In this document: positions 32,727-41,717 of the stretch, one piece after another
Layout of the letters: the number at the start of each line of letters is the position of its first letter
Numbering within the stretch: the stretch's first letter is position 1
Source: Curtobacterium herbarum
Lineage (GTDB): Bacteria > Actinomycetota > Actinomycetes > Actinomycetales > Microbacteriaceae
Assembly (NCBI RefSeq): GCF_016907335.1
Contig: NZ_JAFBBT010000001.1
Coordinates: forward strand, 1,736,001 to 1,800,000
Length of the DNA: 64,000 bases
Direction: 5' to 3'
Made by a program: the position numbers and the translations under genes
The notes under the pieces: model-generated
Seen by the model: the letters and a program-made list of their open reading frames with translations, nothing else
Databases searched by the model: none
What the model was told of the DNA's origin: nothing

Positions 32727-34414
32727 GCAGCACAACGACCACATCCCCCACCACCGAGTCGACGAACAAGCCGACTCCTGACCGTGGTTCGCGCCTGATC
32801 AACTACACCGCGAACTACATCGACGAGCGCACCAGCATCTCCGGCCTGGTGAAGGAGGTCGGTCGCAAGATCTTCCCCGACCACTGGAGCTTCATGCTCG
32901 GTGAAGTCGCGCTCTACAGCTTCGTCGTCGTCCTGCTCTCGGGGACCTTCCTGACGTTCTTCTACCAGGCGTCCATGGCCGAGGTCGTCTACAACGGCAC
33001 CTACGTCCCGCTCAAGGGCGTCGACATGTCGGTGGCGCTGCAGTCGACGCTGAACATCTCGTTCGAGATCCGCGGCGGTCTGTTCGTCCGACAGATCCAC
33101 CACTGGGCAGCCCTGCTGTTCGTGGCCTCCGTCATGCTGCACATGGCCCGCGTCTTCTTCACCGGCGCGTTCCGCAAGCCGCGTGAGCTCAACTGGGTCT
33201 TCGGCTTCGTGCTCTGGGTCCTCGCGATGGCCGAGGGCTTCACCGGCTACTCGCTCCCCGACGACCTGCTCTCCGGCAACGGTCTGCGCATCATCGTCGG
33301 TATGATCGAGGGTGTCCCGGTCATCGGCGTGTGGATCGCCTACCTGCTCTTCGGCGGCGAGTTCCCCGGGACCGACATCGTCGGCCGCCTGTACACGCTG
33401 CACATCCTGCTGCTGCCGGCGATCCTCGTCGCGGTGCTCGGTGTCCACCTCGTGCTCGTCGTCATCAACAAGCACACCCAGTACGCAGGTCCGGGCAAGA
33501 CCAACGACAACGTCGTGGGTGTCCCGATCCTCCCGGCGTTCGCCGCGAAGGCCGGTGGCTTCTTCTTCATCGTCGCCGGCATCCTGGCCGCCATCGCGTC
33601 GTTCTTCACGATCAACCCGATCTGGAACTACGGCCCGTACGACCCCTCCCCCGTGTCCGCCGGTACCCAGCCCGACTGGTACATCGGCTTCGCGGACGGC
33701 GCGCTCCGTCTGGTGCCGCCGCACTGGGAGGTCAACTGGTTCGGCTACACGGTCTCGTTCAACATCCTCGTGCCGATCGCGATCCTCATGGGTCTCATCG
33801 TGACGATCTTCGTGTACCCGTTCATCGAGGCCTGGGTCACCGGCGACAAGCGTGAGCACCACATCGCCGACCGCCCGCGCAACGCCCCGACCCGCACCGC
33901 GATCGGTGTCGCCGGCATCACGCTCTACGGCGCACTGTTCACCGCGGCCTCGTCGGACCTCATCGCGACCCACTTCATGGTGTCGATCAACCACGTGATC
34001 CACGTGCTCCAGGCGACGACGGTCCTCGGTCCGTTCGTGGCGTTCTGGATCACGAAGCGTGTCTGCCTGGCGCTGCAGAAGAAGGACCGCGAGATCGTCC
34101 TCCACGGGTACGAGTCGGGCCGCATCGTCCGACTGCCGCACGGTGAGTACATCGAGGTCCACGAGCAGCTCGACGAGTACGAGCGCTGGCGTCTGCTGGA
34201 GTTCAACGACTACAAGCCGCTGATGATCCGCCCGGACTCCCGCGGCCGCATCACCTCGCTGCAGAAGGCCCGTGCACGCGCCTCCCGCTTCTTCTTCGAA
34301 GACCGCATCGAACCGGTGTCGAAGAACGAGCTCGAAGCGGCACACGCCGCCCACCACGGTCCGGACCTCGAGGGGACCCACCAGGCCCCGCAGGTCGGTG
34401 CCGGTACGCGGTAA
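32723..34414 (+). CDS. qcrB: Cytochrome b subunit QcrB of the bc1 complex
   Basis: A 563-residue menaquinol-oxidising cytochrome b. It has the haem-ligating helices (IHHWAALLFVASVMLHMARV and TLHILLLPAILVAVLGVHL), the PDWY quinol-site motif in QPDWYIGFADG, and an actinobacterial C-terminal extension of about 120 residues after the last helix. The ATG overlaps the qcrA stop. QcrB is the known target of imidazopyridine-type inhibitors in mycobacteria. A strong hairpin closes the operon. Confidence 0.96.
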   Translation: MSSTTTTSPTTESTNKPTPDRGSRLINYTANYIDERTSISGLVKEVGRKIFPDHWSFMLGEVALYSFVVVLLSGTFLTFFYQASMAEVVYNGTYVPLKGVDMSVALQSTLNISFEIRGGLFVRQIHHWAALLFVASVMLHMARVFFTGAFRKPRELNWVFGFVLWVLAMAEGFTGYSLPDDLLSGNGLRIIVGMIEGVPVIGVWIAYLLFGGEFPGTDIVGRLYTLHILLLPAILVAVLGVHLVLVVINKHTQYAGPGKTNDNVVGVPILPAFAAKAGGFFFIVAGILAAIASFFTINPIWNYGPYDPSPVSAGTQPDWYIGFADGALRLVPPHWEVNWFGYTVSFNILVPIAILMGLIVTIFVYPFIEAWVTGDKREHHIADRPRNAPTRTAIGVAGITLYGALFTAASSDLIATHFMVSINHVIHVLQATTVLGPFVAFWITKRVCLALQKKDREIVLHGYESGRIVRLPHGEYIEVHEQLDEYERWRLLEFNDYKPLMIRPDSRGRITSLQKARARASRFFFEDRIEPVSKNELEAAHAAHHGPDLEGTHQAPQVGAGTR

Positions 34415-34427
34415 CACTTCTCGGCAA

Positions 34428-34474
34428 GAACACACGAGCCCCCGTTCGCTTCGCGAACGGGGGCTCGTGTGTTC
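34428..34474. terminator. Terminator of the ctaE-qcrCAB operon
   Basis: Perfect 21-bp stem with loop CTTCG (22 bp with a TTC loop if the next pair closes). It has no GACGGGAGGCCCG core. Confidence 0.85.
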
Positions 34475-34613
34475 GCCTCATGTCGTTTCGCCTCAGGACA
34501 CCGGACACGCCGCCCCAGTTCACGGGGCGTTCAGACACCGGTGCTGGAATCGTCGAGGACGGTGTGGCACTGTGTTGCACCACGCACCCGCTGCCAACGG
34601 AAGAAGAGACCCG

Positions 34614-35573
34614 ATGGACGCCCGGACGGCTGAACACCCCAGGCCGAACCACTTCCTGCTCCACCTCAGCGACACCCACCTCGTCGCCGGGGACGGCGCG
34701 CTCTACGGAGCCGTCGACTCCGCCGCACGTCTCGGCCAGATCATCGCCGAGATCGAAGCCTCCGGATCCCGCCCGGAAGCGATCATCATCACCGGTGACG
34801 TCGCCGACAAGGGCGAAGCCGGTGCGTACGTCAAGGTGCGCGACATCATCGAACCGGCTGCGGAACGCCTCGGCGCGCAGGTCATCTGGGCGATGGGCAA
34901 CCACGACGAGCGCGGCGCCTTCCGACAGCAGCTCTTCGGCCTGCAGCCCACCGACCGTCCGGTCGACTTCGTCTACGACGTCAACGGGCTCCGGGTCATC
35001 ACGCTCGACACCAGCGTCCCCGGACACCACCACGGTGAGGTCTCCCCCGAACAGCTCGACTGGCTCGCCGAGGTCCTCTCCGAAGCGGCCCCGCACGGCA
35101 CCATCCTGGCGATGCACCACCCGCCTGTGCCGAGCGTGCAGGACCTCACCGTCCTCGTCGAACTCCGCGACCAGCCGGCCCTCGCCGAGGTGGTGGAGGG
35201 CAGCGACATCCTCACCATCATCGCCGGCCACCTGCACTACTCGACCAGTGCCGTGTTCGCCGGCATCCCGGTCTCGGTCGCCAGCGCCACGTGCTACACG
35301 CAGGACCTCAACGAGTTCCAGGGCGGCACCCGCGGCCGCGACGGTGCACAGTCGTTCAACCTGATGCACGTGTACGGCCACCAGGTCGTGCACTCGGTCG
35401 TCCCGATCGGCACCTACCCGACCGTCGGCGAACCCGTCTCGTCGATCGAGACCGAGGCCCGTCTGGCCGCCGCCGGGGTCGTCATCCCGGCAGCCGTCGA
35501 GCCGGCGCCCGTCACGGCCTCGATGCCGGTGTTCACCCTCGACTCGGTGCCGGTGTCCCCGATCCACCGGTGA
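34614..35573 (+). CDS. Calcineurin-like metallophosphoesterase (CpdA-like)
   Basis: A 319-residue class III phosphodiesterase. The dimetal motifs are HLSDTHL (Asp20, His22), ITGDVAD, MGNHDERGAF, AMHHPPVP and AGHLHYST, in the order found in CpdA-type cyclic-nucleotide phosphodiesterases. The extra C-terminal 60 residues are proline/alanine-rich. The substrate could be cAMP or 2',3'-cyclic nucleotides; this is not decided by sequence. The ATG follows a purine-rich AAGAAGAGA run. The preceding 139 bases hold no gene. Confidence 0.88.
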   Translation: MDARTAEHPRPNHFLLHLSDTHLVAGDGALYGAVDSAARLGQIIAEIEASGSRPEAIIITGDVADKGEAGAYVKVRDIIEPAAERLGAQVIWAMGNHDERGAFRQQLFGLQPTDRPVDFVYDVNGLRVITLDTSVPGHHHGEVSPEQLDWLAEVLSEAAPHGTILAMHHPPVPSVQDLTVLVELRDQPALAEVVEGSDILTIIAGHLHYSTSAVFAGIPVSVASATCYTQDLNEFQGGTRGRDGAQSFNLMHVYGHQVVHSVVPIGTYPTVGEPVSSIETEARLAAAGVVIPAAVEPAPVTASMPVFTLDSVPVSPIHR

Positions 35574-35579
35574 CGACCC

Positions 35580-35605
35580 AGGAGGGCCTCCAGGGGCCCT
35601 CCTGA
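35580..35605. terminator. Bidirectional terminator, phosphoesterase/Stealth
   Basis: Perfect 10-bp arms (CAGGAGGGCC and complement) with a 6-base loop between convergent genes. Confidence 0.7.
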
Positions 35606-35612
35606 GCGCGTC

Positions 35613-37166
35613 CTAGGCGCCCGGTCGCTCCCAGGGCGCAGGGAACGGGAAGTACCGCTCCAGGAAGTCCGTGACGCGCTCGGTCCGCTCCTCGTCACTG
35701 ACCTCCGGGAAGCTGCCGTCGTTCAGGCAGAACATGTCGACGTTCCGCTTCTTCAGCAGCTCGTCGAGTTCGCGGAGCCCGGCCTCCATCGTGGTGTCGA
35801 CGTAGCCGACGGTGGCGTTCTCCTGGATGATCGCCCGACCGGTGAGCAGCGCGTAGTAGTGGTACAGCGAGTTCGTCACCGAGATGTTGTCCGCCGCACG
35901 GAACCGGGAGCCGGCGGTGGCCGCGAACTCCGCCGCGAACTCGTGCTCCATCTCGGTCATGATGCTCTTCCGCAGCGGGGTCGCGGAGTGCTCGAGGTGC
36001 CGCGTCGTGACCGCTCCGAACCGCTGCTGCAGGAGCTTCCGGTTCACGCGTGCCGAGTTCTCGAACCCACTGCGTGCCGGGTTGTTCGAGCCGAGGCCGA
36101 TGCGCGTGATCGCGAGGATGAACTTCGTCACCGAGCCCGGGCTGAAGAACATCGACGGATCGACCGGACGCCCGAAGAACATGTCGTCGTTCGAGTAGAT
36201 GAAGTGCTCGCTGAGGTCCGGGATGTGGTGCAGCTGCGCCTCGACGGCCTGCGAGTTGTGCGTCGGCAGGACCGAGGGGTCGGCGAAGAACTCCTCGCTG
36301 CGGACGATCCGCACCTTCGGGTGGTCCGCCAGCCACTCCGGCGCCGGTGAATCGGTGGCGATGAAGATGCGACGGATCCACGGGGCGAAGATGTGGACCG
36401 ACCGGAGCGCGTACTTCAGCTCGTTGATCTGGCGGAAGCGGGCGGGGGCGTCGTCGCCCTCCCCCAGCACGGCCGTCGCCTGCGCGGCCTGGCGGGCACG
36501 CTGGTACTCGACCGCGTTGCCGTCCACCCACGAGAACACGATGTCGATCGGGAAGCGGATGTCGGACACGTGGTCGTCGAACATGTGCTCGACGGTGGAC
36601 CAGCCGCGACCGTAGCGTTCGATGTCGACGAGGACGAACTCCTCGATCGGCAGGCTGCGGCGCATCAGGGCGTTCTCGACGGGCGCCAGGACCTCGGTCT
36701 CGGTGACGCGCCAGAACTCGAGCTGCACGCTCGTCTCGGCGCCGTAGCGCAGGCGCCCCATCGGCTCGAGGCGCGGACGGAACAGCCGGAGCACGGGCTC
36801 GTCGGCCGAACCGAAGCCGTCGTCGACGACGAGCAGGGCAGCCTTGCCCGGCGGCTTCGCGTAGAACGGCTCCCCCGCGGCGGCGTCCATCACGGCGCTC
36901 TCGGCACGCTGACGGTCGCGCTCGTCGACGGCGACGACCGGCCGCTGGTCGTTCCCGCGGATGAGCAGGTGGTCGACGTCCGCCGCGGTGAGGGCGTCGT
37001 CGAGGAACAGCAGGTCCTCGATCATCGACTGCTGGGGCGTGAGGTGCCCGTTGATGAGGGTGAGCCGTCCCTTGCGGAGGACGACGTCAGGACGGTCGAG
37101 ACCGCCGGAGGACGGTCGAGGGGTCAGCAGAGGACTCTCGGTCACCGGCTCGGTCTCGTTGCTCAT
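35613..37166 (-). CDS. Stealth-family sugar-phosphate transferase
   Basis: A 517-residue protein with the conserved Stealth regions: CR1 IDIVFSWVDGN (207-217), CR2 RFRQINELKYALRSVHIFAP (from 243) ending RRIFIATD, CR3 HNSQAVEAQLHHIPDLSEHF (from 303) ending YSNDDMFFG, and a C-terminal CR4-like part with NSLYHYYALLTGR. Stealth proteins transfer hexose-1-phosphate from nucleotide sugars to build phosphoglycan capsule or wall polymers, so an envelope glycan role is likely. The first 200 residues are less conserved. ATG (MSNETEP) follows GGAAGG; an ATG 42 bases upstream lies five bases after TAAGAT and could serve as a leaderless start. Confidence 0.87.
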   Translation of the reverse strand: MSNETEPVTESPLLTPRPSSGGLDRPDVVLRKGRLTLINGHLTPQQSMIEDLLFLDDALTAADVDHLLIRGNDQRPVVAVDERDRQRAESAVMDAAAGEPFYAKPPGKAALLVVDDGFGSADEPVLRLFRPRLEPMGRLRYGAETSVQLEFWRVTETEVLAPVENALMRRSLPIEEFVLVDIERYGRGWSTVEHMFDDHVSDIRFPIDIVFSWVDGNAVEYQRARQAAQATAVLGEGDDAPARFRQINELKYALRSVHIFAPWIRRIFIATDSPAPEWLADHPKVRIVRSEEFFADPSVLPTHNSQAVEAQLHHIPDLSEHFIYSNDDMFFGRPVDPSMFFSPGSVTKFILAITRIGLGSNNPARSGFENSARVNRKLLQQRFGAVTTRHLEHSATPLRKSIMTEMEHEFAAEFAATAGSRFRAADNISVTNSLYHYYALLTGRAIIQENATVGYVDTTMEAGLRELDELLKKRNVDMFCLNDGSFPEVSDEERTERVTDFLERYFPFPAPWERPGA

Positions 37167-37234
37167 CCATGCCTTCCAGGTCACGCTGCCGTGCGCGATG
37201 CACAGCATGTGCGATCTTACCGGGAGGCGCGGTG

Positions 37235-37666
37235 TCAGTCCGCCGCGCGCGGCACCTTCACCGCGATGCCGACGACGATGAAGAGCGCCGCCGCCACGAG
37301 CTGCAGTGCTGCCCAGAGCTGGCCCGGGATCGGGAGGACCACGACCGGGTTCCAGCAGACCGCGACGGCTGCGGTGAGGACCGCCGCCCACCAGGCGCGC
37401 CCCCGGATCGCGAAGACCAGCACGATGAGCGCCAGCACCGTGACGCCCCAGCGTGCGAAGACGAAGGCCGACGAGTCGAGGAACGCCACGCAGGCCAGGA
37501 GGACCACGGCGGCCAGCAGGGACGGTGCCAGTGCCGGTCGGGTGAAGTCCGGCAGCGCCGGACGAGCGGCCCCGGCGCGGGACGACGGTCGCGGGGACGA
37601 CGCCGGCGCGCCCGACGACGCCTGCTGTGACGACCCGATCGCGGGCCGCCCCTTCCGTGCCGTCAT
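37235..37666 (-). CDS. Small membrane protein, unknown
   Basis: A 143-residue protein. About 45 polar Ser/Ala/Pro-rich residues are followed by four hydrophobic segments (PSLLAAVVLLACVAFL, FARWGVTVLALIVLVFAI, WWAAVLTAAVAVCWNPVVVL, LWAALQLVAAALFIVVGIAV). The pattern WWAAVL...WNPVV recalls small DUF6804-type proteins of Microbacteriaceae, but this is tentative. It overlaps the SGNH hydrolase stop by 4 bases, so the two are translated together. Confidence 0.7.
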   Translation of the reverse strand: MTARKGRPAIGSSQQASSGAPASSPRPSSRAGAARPALPDFTRPALAPSLLAAVVLLACVAFLDSSAFVFARWGVTVLALIVLVFAIRGRAWWAAVLTAAVAVCWNPVVVLPIPGQLWAALQLVAAALFIVVGIAVKVPRAAD

Positions 37667-38274
37667 CGGTCCTGCGCGTCGCGGAGGTCGGCCAGGGAGA
37701 TCGGCCGCGACATCGGCGGCAGCTCCCGGACCCGCTCGAGCGCGGGGACGAGCTCGCCCACGTAGGCGCGGTACCCGTCCTCGTTGAGGTGCAGGCCGTC
37801 GTTCGTGAACTGCTCGGCCAGGTGGTCGCCGTCCGCCAGGGCCGGCCACACGTCGAGGTACTGGGCGTGGCACGTCGCGACGAACTGGCGGAGGTGCCGG
37901 TTCGCCTGCTCGGTCTTCGACGCGTACTCCGCTTGGCGCGGCAGGATCGAGACCAGCAGCAGCCGGACGCCCGGCAGCGCCCGACGCAGCTGCACGAGGG
38001 TCGACTCGACGTTCCGGACGACGTGCTCGGCGCTCGCCCGGTGGTGGCCGAAGTCGTTCGTGCCGATCAGCAGGACGATGACCTCGGGTGCCGCTTGCAC
38101 GACCTCGTCCAGGCGTGCCAGGACGCCGTCGGTGGTGTCGCCGTCGATGCCGAGGTTGATCGTGTGCTCGCCGGGGAGCCACTGTCCCCAGTCGCCGCCG
38201 GCCGTGATGCTGTCACCGAGGAACAGGACACCGCCGTCACCGGCGCCGCCGGTCTTCGTGTCGTCGTCGCTCAT
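37663..38274 (-). CDS. SGNH/GDSL hydrolase
   Basis: A 203-residue cytoplasmic-looking esterase of the SGNH fold. Block I has FLGDSITAGG (nucleophile Ser22), block III LLIGTNDFG (Asn73) and block V NDGLHLNEDGY (Asp159, His162). No signal peptide. Substrates of this family include acetylated sugars and short-chain esters. Its stop and start are both in ATGA overlaps with neighbours, forming a tight three-gene unit with the upstream epimerase-like gene and the downstream membrane protein. Confidence 0.9.
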   Translation of the reverse strand: MSDDDTKTGGAGDGGVLFLGDSITAGGDWGQWLPGEHTINLGIDGDTTDGVLARLDEVVQAAPEVIVLLIGTNDFGHHRASAEHVVRNVESTLVQLRRALPGVRLLLVSILPRQAEYASKTEQANRHLRQFVATCHAQYLDVWPALADGDHLAEQFTNDGLHLNEDGYRAYVGELVPALERVRELPPMSRPISLADLRDAQDR

Positions 38275-39803
38275 GCGGCCTCCTCGTGCGCTGGCTGCGC
38301 GTCGTCATTCTGGTACGTGGAGTTGCGCTGCGTCGAGTCGGTGTGGTGCGCCTCCCGCTCGGCACGGGCGGTGATCCGCTCGACCATGCCGGGGAAGATC
38401 ACCCCGTGGAACGGCAGGATGCCGTACCAGTAGAGCCGTCCGGCCAGTCCCTGCGGGAAGTAGATCGCCCGCTGGTGGTAGTCGCTGCCACCGTCGTCGG
38501 CCGGCGTGACGGTCATCTCGAGCCAGGCGCGGCCCGGCGACTTGAACTCGGCACGGAGGCGCAGGTACCGGCCGCGGACCAGCCGCTCGACCCGCCACCA
38601 GTCGAGCGCGTCGCCCTGTTCCAACCGCTTCGGGTCACGACGACCACGGCTGAGGCCGACACCACCGGCGATCTTGTCGAGCCACCCGCGGGCAACCCAC
38701 GCGAGCGGGAACGAGTACCAGCCGTTCTCGCCGCCGATCGACTCGACGACGCTCCACACGGCCTCCGGCGGGGCGGACGAGTGCCGCTTCCGGTCGTCGA
38801 CGTAGACCGTGTGGCCGGCCCAGTCCGGGTCGCTCGGCAGCGGGTCGGCCGAACCGCTCGAGAGTGTCGCGTTCCGCCAGCTGGTCAGGACCTCGCCCGT
38901 GCGCATCTTCGCCAGGGCGAGCCGGACAGCTCGGCGGTACGAGGTCAGTCCACCCTCGGGCTGCGGGACGACGTCGTCGATGTCGTGCTCGCGCTGCACG
39001 CACTCGAACTGCAGCGACTCGATGATCGGTGTCGCGAGCTTGCGCGGGATCGGCGTCACGACGTTGAACCAGTGCGCGGCGAGCCGCGGGGTCAGGACCG
39101 GGAGGACCGTGATCGGTCGCTGGGGCAGCTTCGCCTCGACCGCGTACCCGTTGAGCATCTGCCCGTACCGCAGGACGTCGGGGCCGCCGATGTCGAAGGT
39201 ACGGTTGACGTCGGCCGGGATCGTGAGTGCCTCGACGAGGTAGTACAGGACGTCGCGGACCGCGATCGGCTGGATGCGGTTCCGGACCCAGCGGGGTGCC
39301 GGCATCCAGGGCAGGACGTCGGTGACGTGGCGGATCATCTCGAACGAGGTGCTGCCCGACCCGATGACGACGCCGGCCTGCAGTGCGATCGTCGGGACGC
39401 CGGAGCCGAGGAGGATCTCCCCGACCTCTTTCCGGCTGCGCAGGTGCTTGCTGAGTTCGCCGTCCGGGTGCAGACCGCCGAGGTAGACGAACCGCCGGAC
39501 CCCGGCGTCGTGGGCGACTCGGGCCATCGTCTGCGCGGCGTCCCGTTCGGCCTGCTCGAAGTCACCGTCCGCGCCCATCGCGTGCGCCAGGTAGTAGACC
39601 GCCTCGGTGCCGTCGACGGCGGTGGCGACCGCGTCGGCGTCCTGCAGGTCACCCTCGGCGACGGTGACACGGTCGCTCCAGGGGACGTCCTGCAGCTTGC
39701 GGGGGTTGCGGACGAGGACCCGGACGTCGTGACCGGCATCGAGGAGTCTGGGGACCAGTCGACCACCGATGTAGCCGGTGGCCCCGGTGACGAGGACGCG
39801 CAT
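38271..39803 (-). CDS. NAD(P)-binding epimerase-like protein with DUF2867 domain
   Basis: A 510-residue two-domain protein. Residues 1-290 are an atypical/extended SDR with TGATGYIGGRLV near the N-terminus and YYLAHAMGADGDF. Residues about 350-480 match DUF2867-type sequence (SVVESIGGENGWYSFPLAWV, LYWYGILPFHGVIFPGMVER). Such fusions occur in actinobacteria; the reaction is unknown. The C-terminal 25 residues are polar. It is the first gene of the three-gene minus-strand unit and divergent from deoC with only 42 bases between. Confidence 0.83.
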   Translation of the reverse strand: MRVLVTGATGYIGGRLVPRLLDAGHDVRVLVRNPRKLQDVPWSDRVTVAEGDLQDADAVATAVDGTEAVYYLAHAMGADGDFEQAERDAAQTMARVAHDAGVRRFVYLGGLHPDGELSKHLRSRKEVGEILLGSGVPTIALQAGVVIGSGSTSFEMIRHVTDVLPWMPAPRWVRNRIQPIAVRDVLYYLVEALTIPADVNRTFDIGGPDVLRYGQMLNGYAVEAKLPQRPITVLPVLTPRLAAHWFNVVTPIPRKLATPIIESLQFECVQREHDIDDVVPQPEGGLTSYRRAVRLALAKMRTGEVLTSWRNATLSSGSADPLPSDPDWAGHTVYVDDRKRHSSAPPEAVWSVVESIGGENGWYSFPLAWVARGWLDKIAGGVGLSRGRRDPKRLEQGDALDWWRVERLVRGRYLRLRAEFKSPGRAWLEMTVTPADDGGSDYHQRAIYFPQGLAGRLYWYGILPFHGVIFPGMVERITARAEREAHHTDSTQRNSTYQNDDAQPAHEEAA

Positions 39804-39833
39804 GCTCCGAACGGTACGCCCCACGCCTGCTTG

Positions 39834-39839
39834 TAGGCT
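39834..39839 (+). promoter_or_regulatory. -10 element (TAGGCT), leaderless deoC
   Basis: TAGGCT lies six bases before the GTG of deoC, with no ribosome-binding site. Confidence 0.6.
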
Positions 39840-39845
39840 TGCACG

Positions 39846-40592
39846 GTGGACAACGCAGCGAACTCCGACACCTCAGCCGCCGTCGATGCGGACGCGGTGC
39901 GTCGACTCATCGACCACGCGATCCTCAAGCCCGAGCTGAGTCGGACCCAGGTCGACGCGCAGCTCGACGAGGCCGCCGCGCACCGGGTGTTCAGCGTCTG
40001 CGTCCGTCCGGGCGACGTGCTGCACGCCGTCGAGCGCCTCCAGGGCACCGGCGTCGGCGTCGGTACCGTGATCGGCTTCCCGCACGGCACCACCTCCACG
40101 GCGGCCAAGGTCGCCGAGTCGCTGCAGGCCCTCGCCGACGGCGCCTTCGAGCTCGACATGGTGCAGGACATCGGTGCCGCGAAGTCCGGCGACTGGCAGC
40201 GGGTCGAGCGCGACGTCCGTGCCGTGGTCGACGCCGCCGGCGACACGATCGTCAAGGTGATCCTCGAGACCGCGTACCTGACCGACGACGAGGTCGTCGC
40301 CGCCAGCCGTGCAGCCGTCGCCGGGGGTGCCGCGTTCGTGAAGACCTCGACCGGGTTCGCCGGTGGTGGTGCGACCGCCGAGCACATCCGCCTGATGCGC
40401 GAGACCGTCGGCCCCGACACCGGCGTGAAGGCCTCGGGCGGCGTCCGCGGGCTCGACACGCTGCTCGAGATGGTCCAGGCCGGCGCGACCCGCATCGGCA
40501 CCAGCGCCTCCGCGCGCATCCTCGACGAGGTCGCGCACCGCGTCGCCACGGGTGCGTCCTCGGACCGCGGCGACGACACCTCGTCCTACTGA
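39846..40592 (+). CDS. deoC: Deoxyribose-phosphate aldolase DeoC
   Basis: A 248-residue class I aldolase that splits 2-deoxyribose 5-phosphate to acetaldehyde and glyceraldehyde 3-phosphate in deoxynucleoside salvage. The Schiff-base lysine is Lys166 in AAFVKTSTGF, the proton-relay lysine is Lys195 in GVKASGGVR, and Asp104 lies in FELDMVQDIG. The N-terminal extension of about 18 residues is polar. No other deo gene is adjacent. The GTG start is set by the TAGGCT spacing. Confidence 0.95.
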   Translation: MDNAANSDTSAAVDADAVRRLIDHAILKPELSRTQVDAQLDEAAAHRVFSVCVRPGDVLHAVERLQGTGVGVGTVIGFPHGTTSTAAKVAESLQALADGAFELDMVQDIGAAKSGDWQRVERDVRAVVDAAGDTIVKVILETAYLTDDEVVAASRAAVAGGAAFVKTSTGFAGGGATAEHIRLMRETVGPDTGVKASGGVRGLDTLLEMVQAGATRIGTSASARILDEVAHRVATGASSDRGDDTSSY

Positions 40593-40631
40593 CGTCCCTC
40601 CCCCGCCCGACCTGAACCAGGCCGGCCGCGT

Positions 40632-40653
40632 CCGGACGTGACGTCACGTCCGG
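40632..40653. repeat. Perfect 22-bp palindrome around TGACGTCA
   Basis: Arms CCGGACGTGAC and its complement meet without spacer between deoC and the kinase gene, both on the plus strand. It could be a terminator for deoC or an operator for the kinase, 41 bases upstream of its start. A half-copy of the 13-mer family (GGGCCTCCCG) follows at about 40664-40673. Confidence 0.6.
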
Positions 40654-40693
40654 GACCGCTGCCGGGCCTCCCGACCGCCACACCGGAGTGCGC

Positions 40694-41653
40694 ATGTCCA
40701 GCCCCACCACCCCGTCCGCGCCCGCGGACCTGGCCCTCGCCGTCGACCTCGGTGGCACGAAGGTCGAAGCGGCCCTCGTCACCGACCAGGGCGTCGTCCT
40801 GCCGGCCACCCGGCACCGCAGCCCGACCGGTGCGGGGCGCACGTCCGAGGAACTGCAGGCCGCGGTCGACGAGGTCGTCGTCGCCACCCTCGCCACCCTG
40901 CCGTCGGACGCGACCCTGGTCGGCGTCGGCATCGGCTCCGCCGGCCCGGTCGACGAGGAGCACGGCCTGGTCTCGCCGCTGAACATGCCGGTCTGGCGCG
41001 ACTACCCGCTGCGTGACCGTGTCGCGGCCCACGTCCCCGACGGGGTGCCGGTCACGCTGCGCATGGACGGCCTGGCGATCACCCTCGCCGAACACTGGGT
41101 CGGTGCCGCGCAGGGCTCCGATCACGTGATGGGCATGATCGTGTCCACGGGCGTCGGCGGCGGGCTCATCCTGCACGGCCGCACCGTCAGCGGGCCGACC
41201 GGCAACGCCGGTCACATCGGCCACGTCGAGTGCGGCGGGTACGACGACCCGTGCGCCTGCGGCGGCACCGGCTGCCTGGAGGCCGTGGCCAGCGGTCCGA
41301 AGACCGTCGCCTGGGCGCGTCGTCAGGGGTTCGCCGGCAGCACCGGCGAGGACCTCGCGGCCGCCTACGCCGCCGGGGACGAGGTCGCCGTGGCTGCCGT
41401 CGAGCGGAGCGGGCGTGCGCTCGGTCAGGCCATCGCGGCGGCGACGAGCCTGGTCGACCTGGAGGTCGTGGCGATCGGCGGCGGGTTCTCGCACGTCTCC
41501 CCCGACCTGTTCGAGTACGCCCGGCAGGCCGTCGCGGAGCGGGTCGAGTTCCCGTTCGTGACGAAGGTGCGGATCGTGCCGACCGGGTTGTCGCAGGACG
41601 GGCCGCTCATCGGTGCGGCGGCGCTCGTGCACCGGGCCGACGTCCTGCGCTGA
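40694..41653 (+). CDS. ROK-family sugar kinase (glucokinase-like)
   Basis: A 319-residue ROK protein. The ATP phosphate site is AVDLGGTKVEAALV, the sugar-binding region includes TGNAGHIGHVECGG, and the zinc motif is CACGGTGCLEAV. No helix-turn-helix is present, so it is a kinase rather than a ROK repressor. It resembles glucokinases but could also act on other hexoses. GGAG precedes the ATG at a spacing of five bases. Confidence 0.87.
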   Translation: MSSPTTPSAPADLALAVDLGGTKVEAALVTDQGVVLPATRHRSPTGAGRTSEELQAAVDEVVVATLATLPSDATLVGVGIGSAGPVDEEHGLVSPLNMPVWRDYPLRDRVAAHVPDGVPVTLRMDGLAITLAEHWVGAAQGSDHVMGMIVSTGVGGGLILHGRTVSGPTGNAGHIGHVECGGYDDPCACGGTGCLEAVASGPKTVAWARRQGFAGSTGEDLAAAYAAGDEVAVAAVERSGRALGQAIAAATSLVDLEVVAIGGGFSHVSPDLFEYARQAVAERVEFPFVTKVRIVPTGLSQDGPLIGAAALVHRADVLR

Positions 41654-41717
41654 CCCGCCCGGGAGGTGCACGGCTTGTCCACACCGGCGTGCTCGCTCAC
41701 GCCGGGTGCGGGATCAT

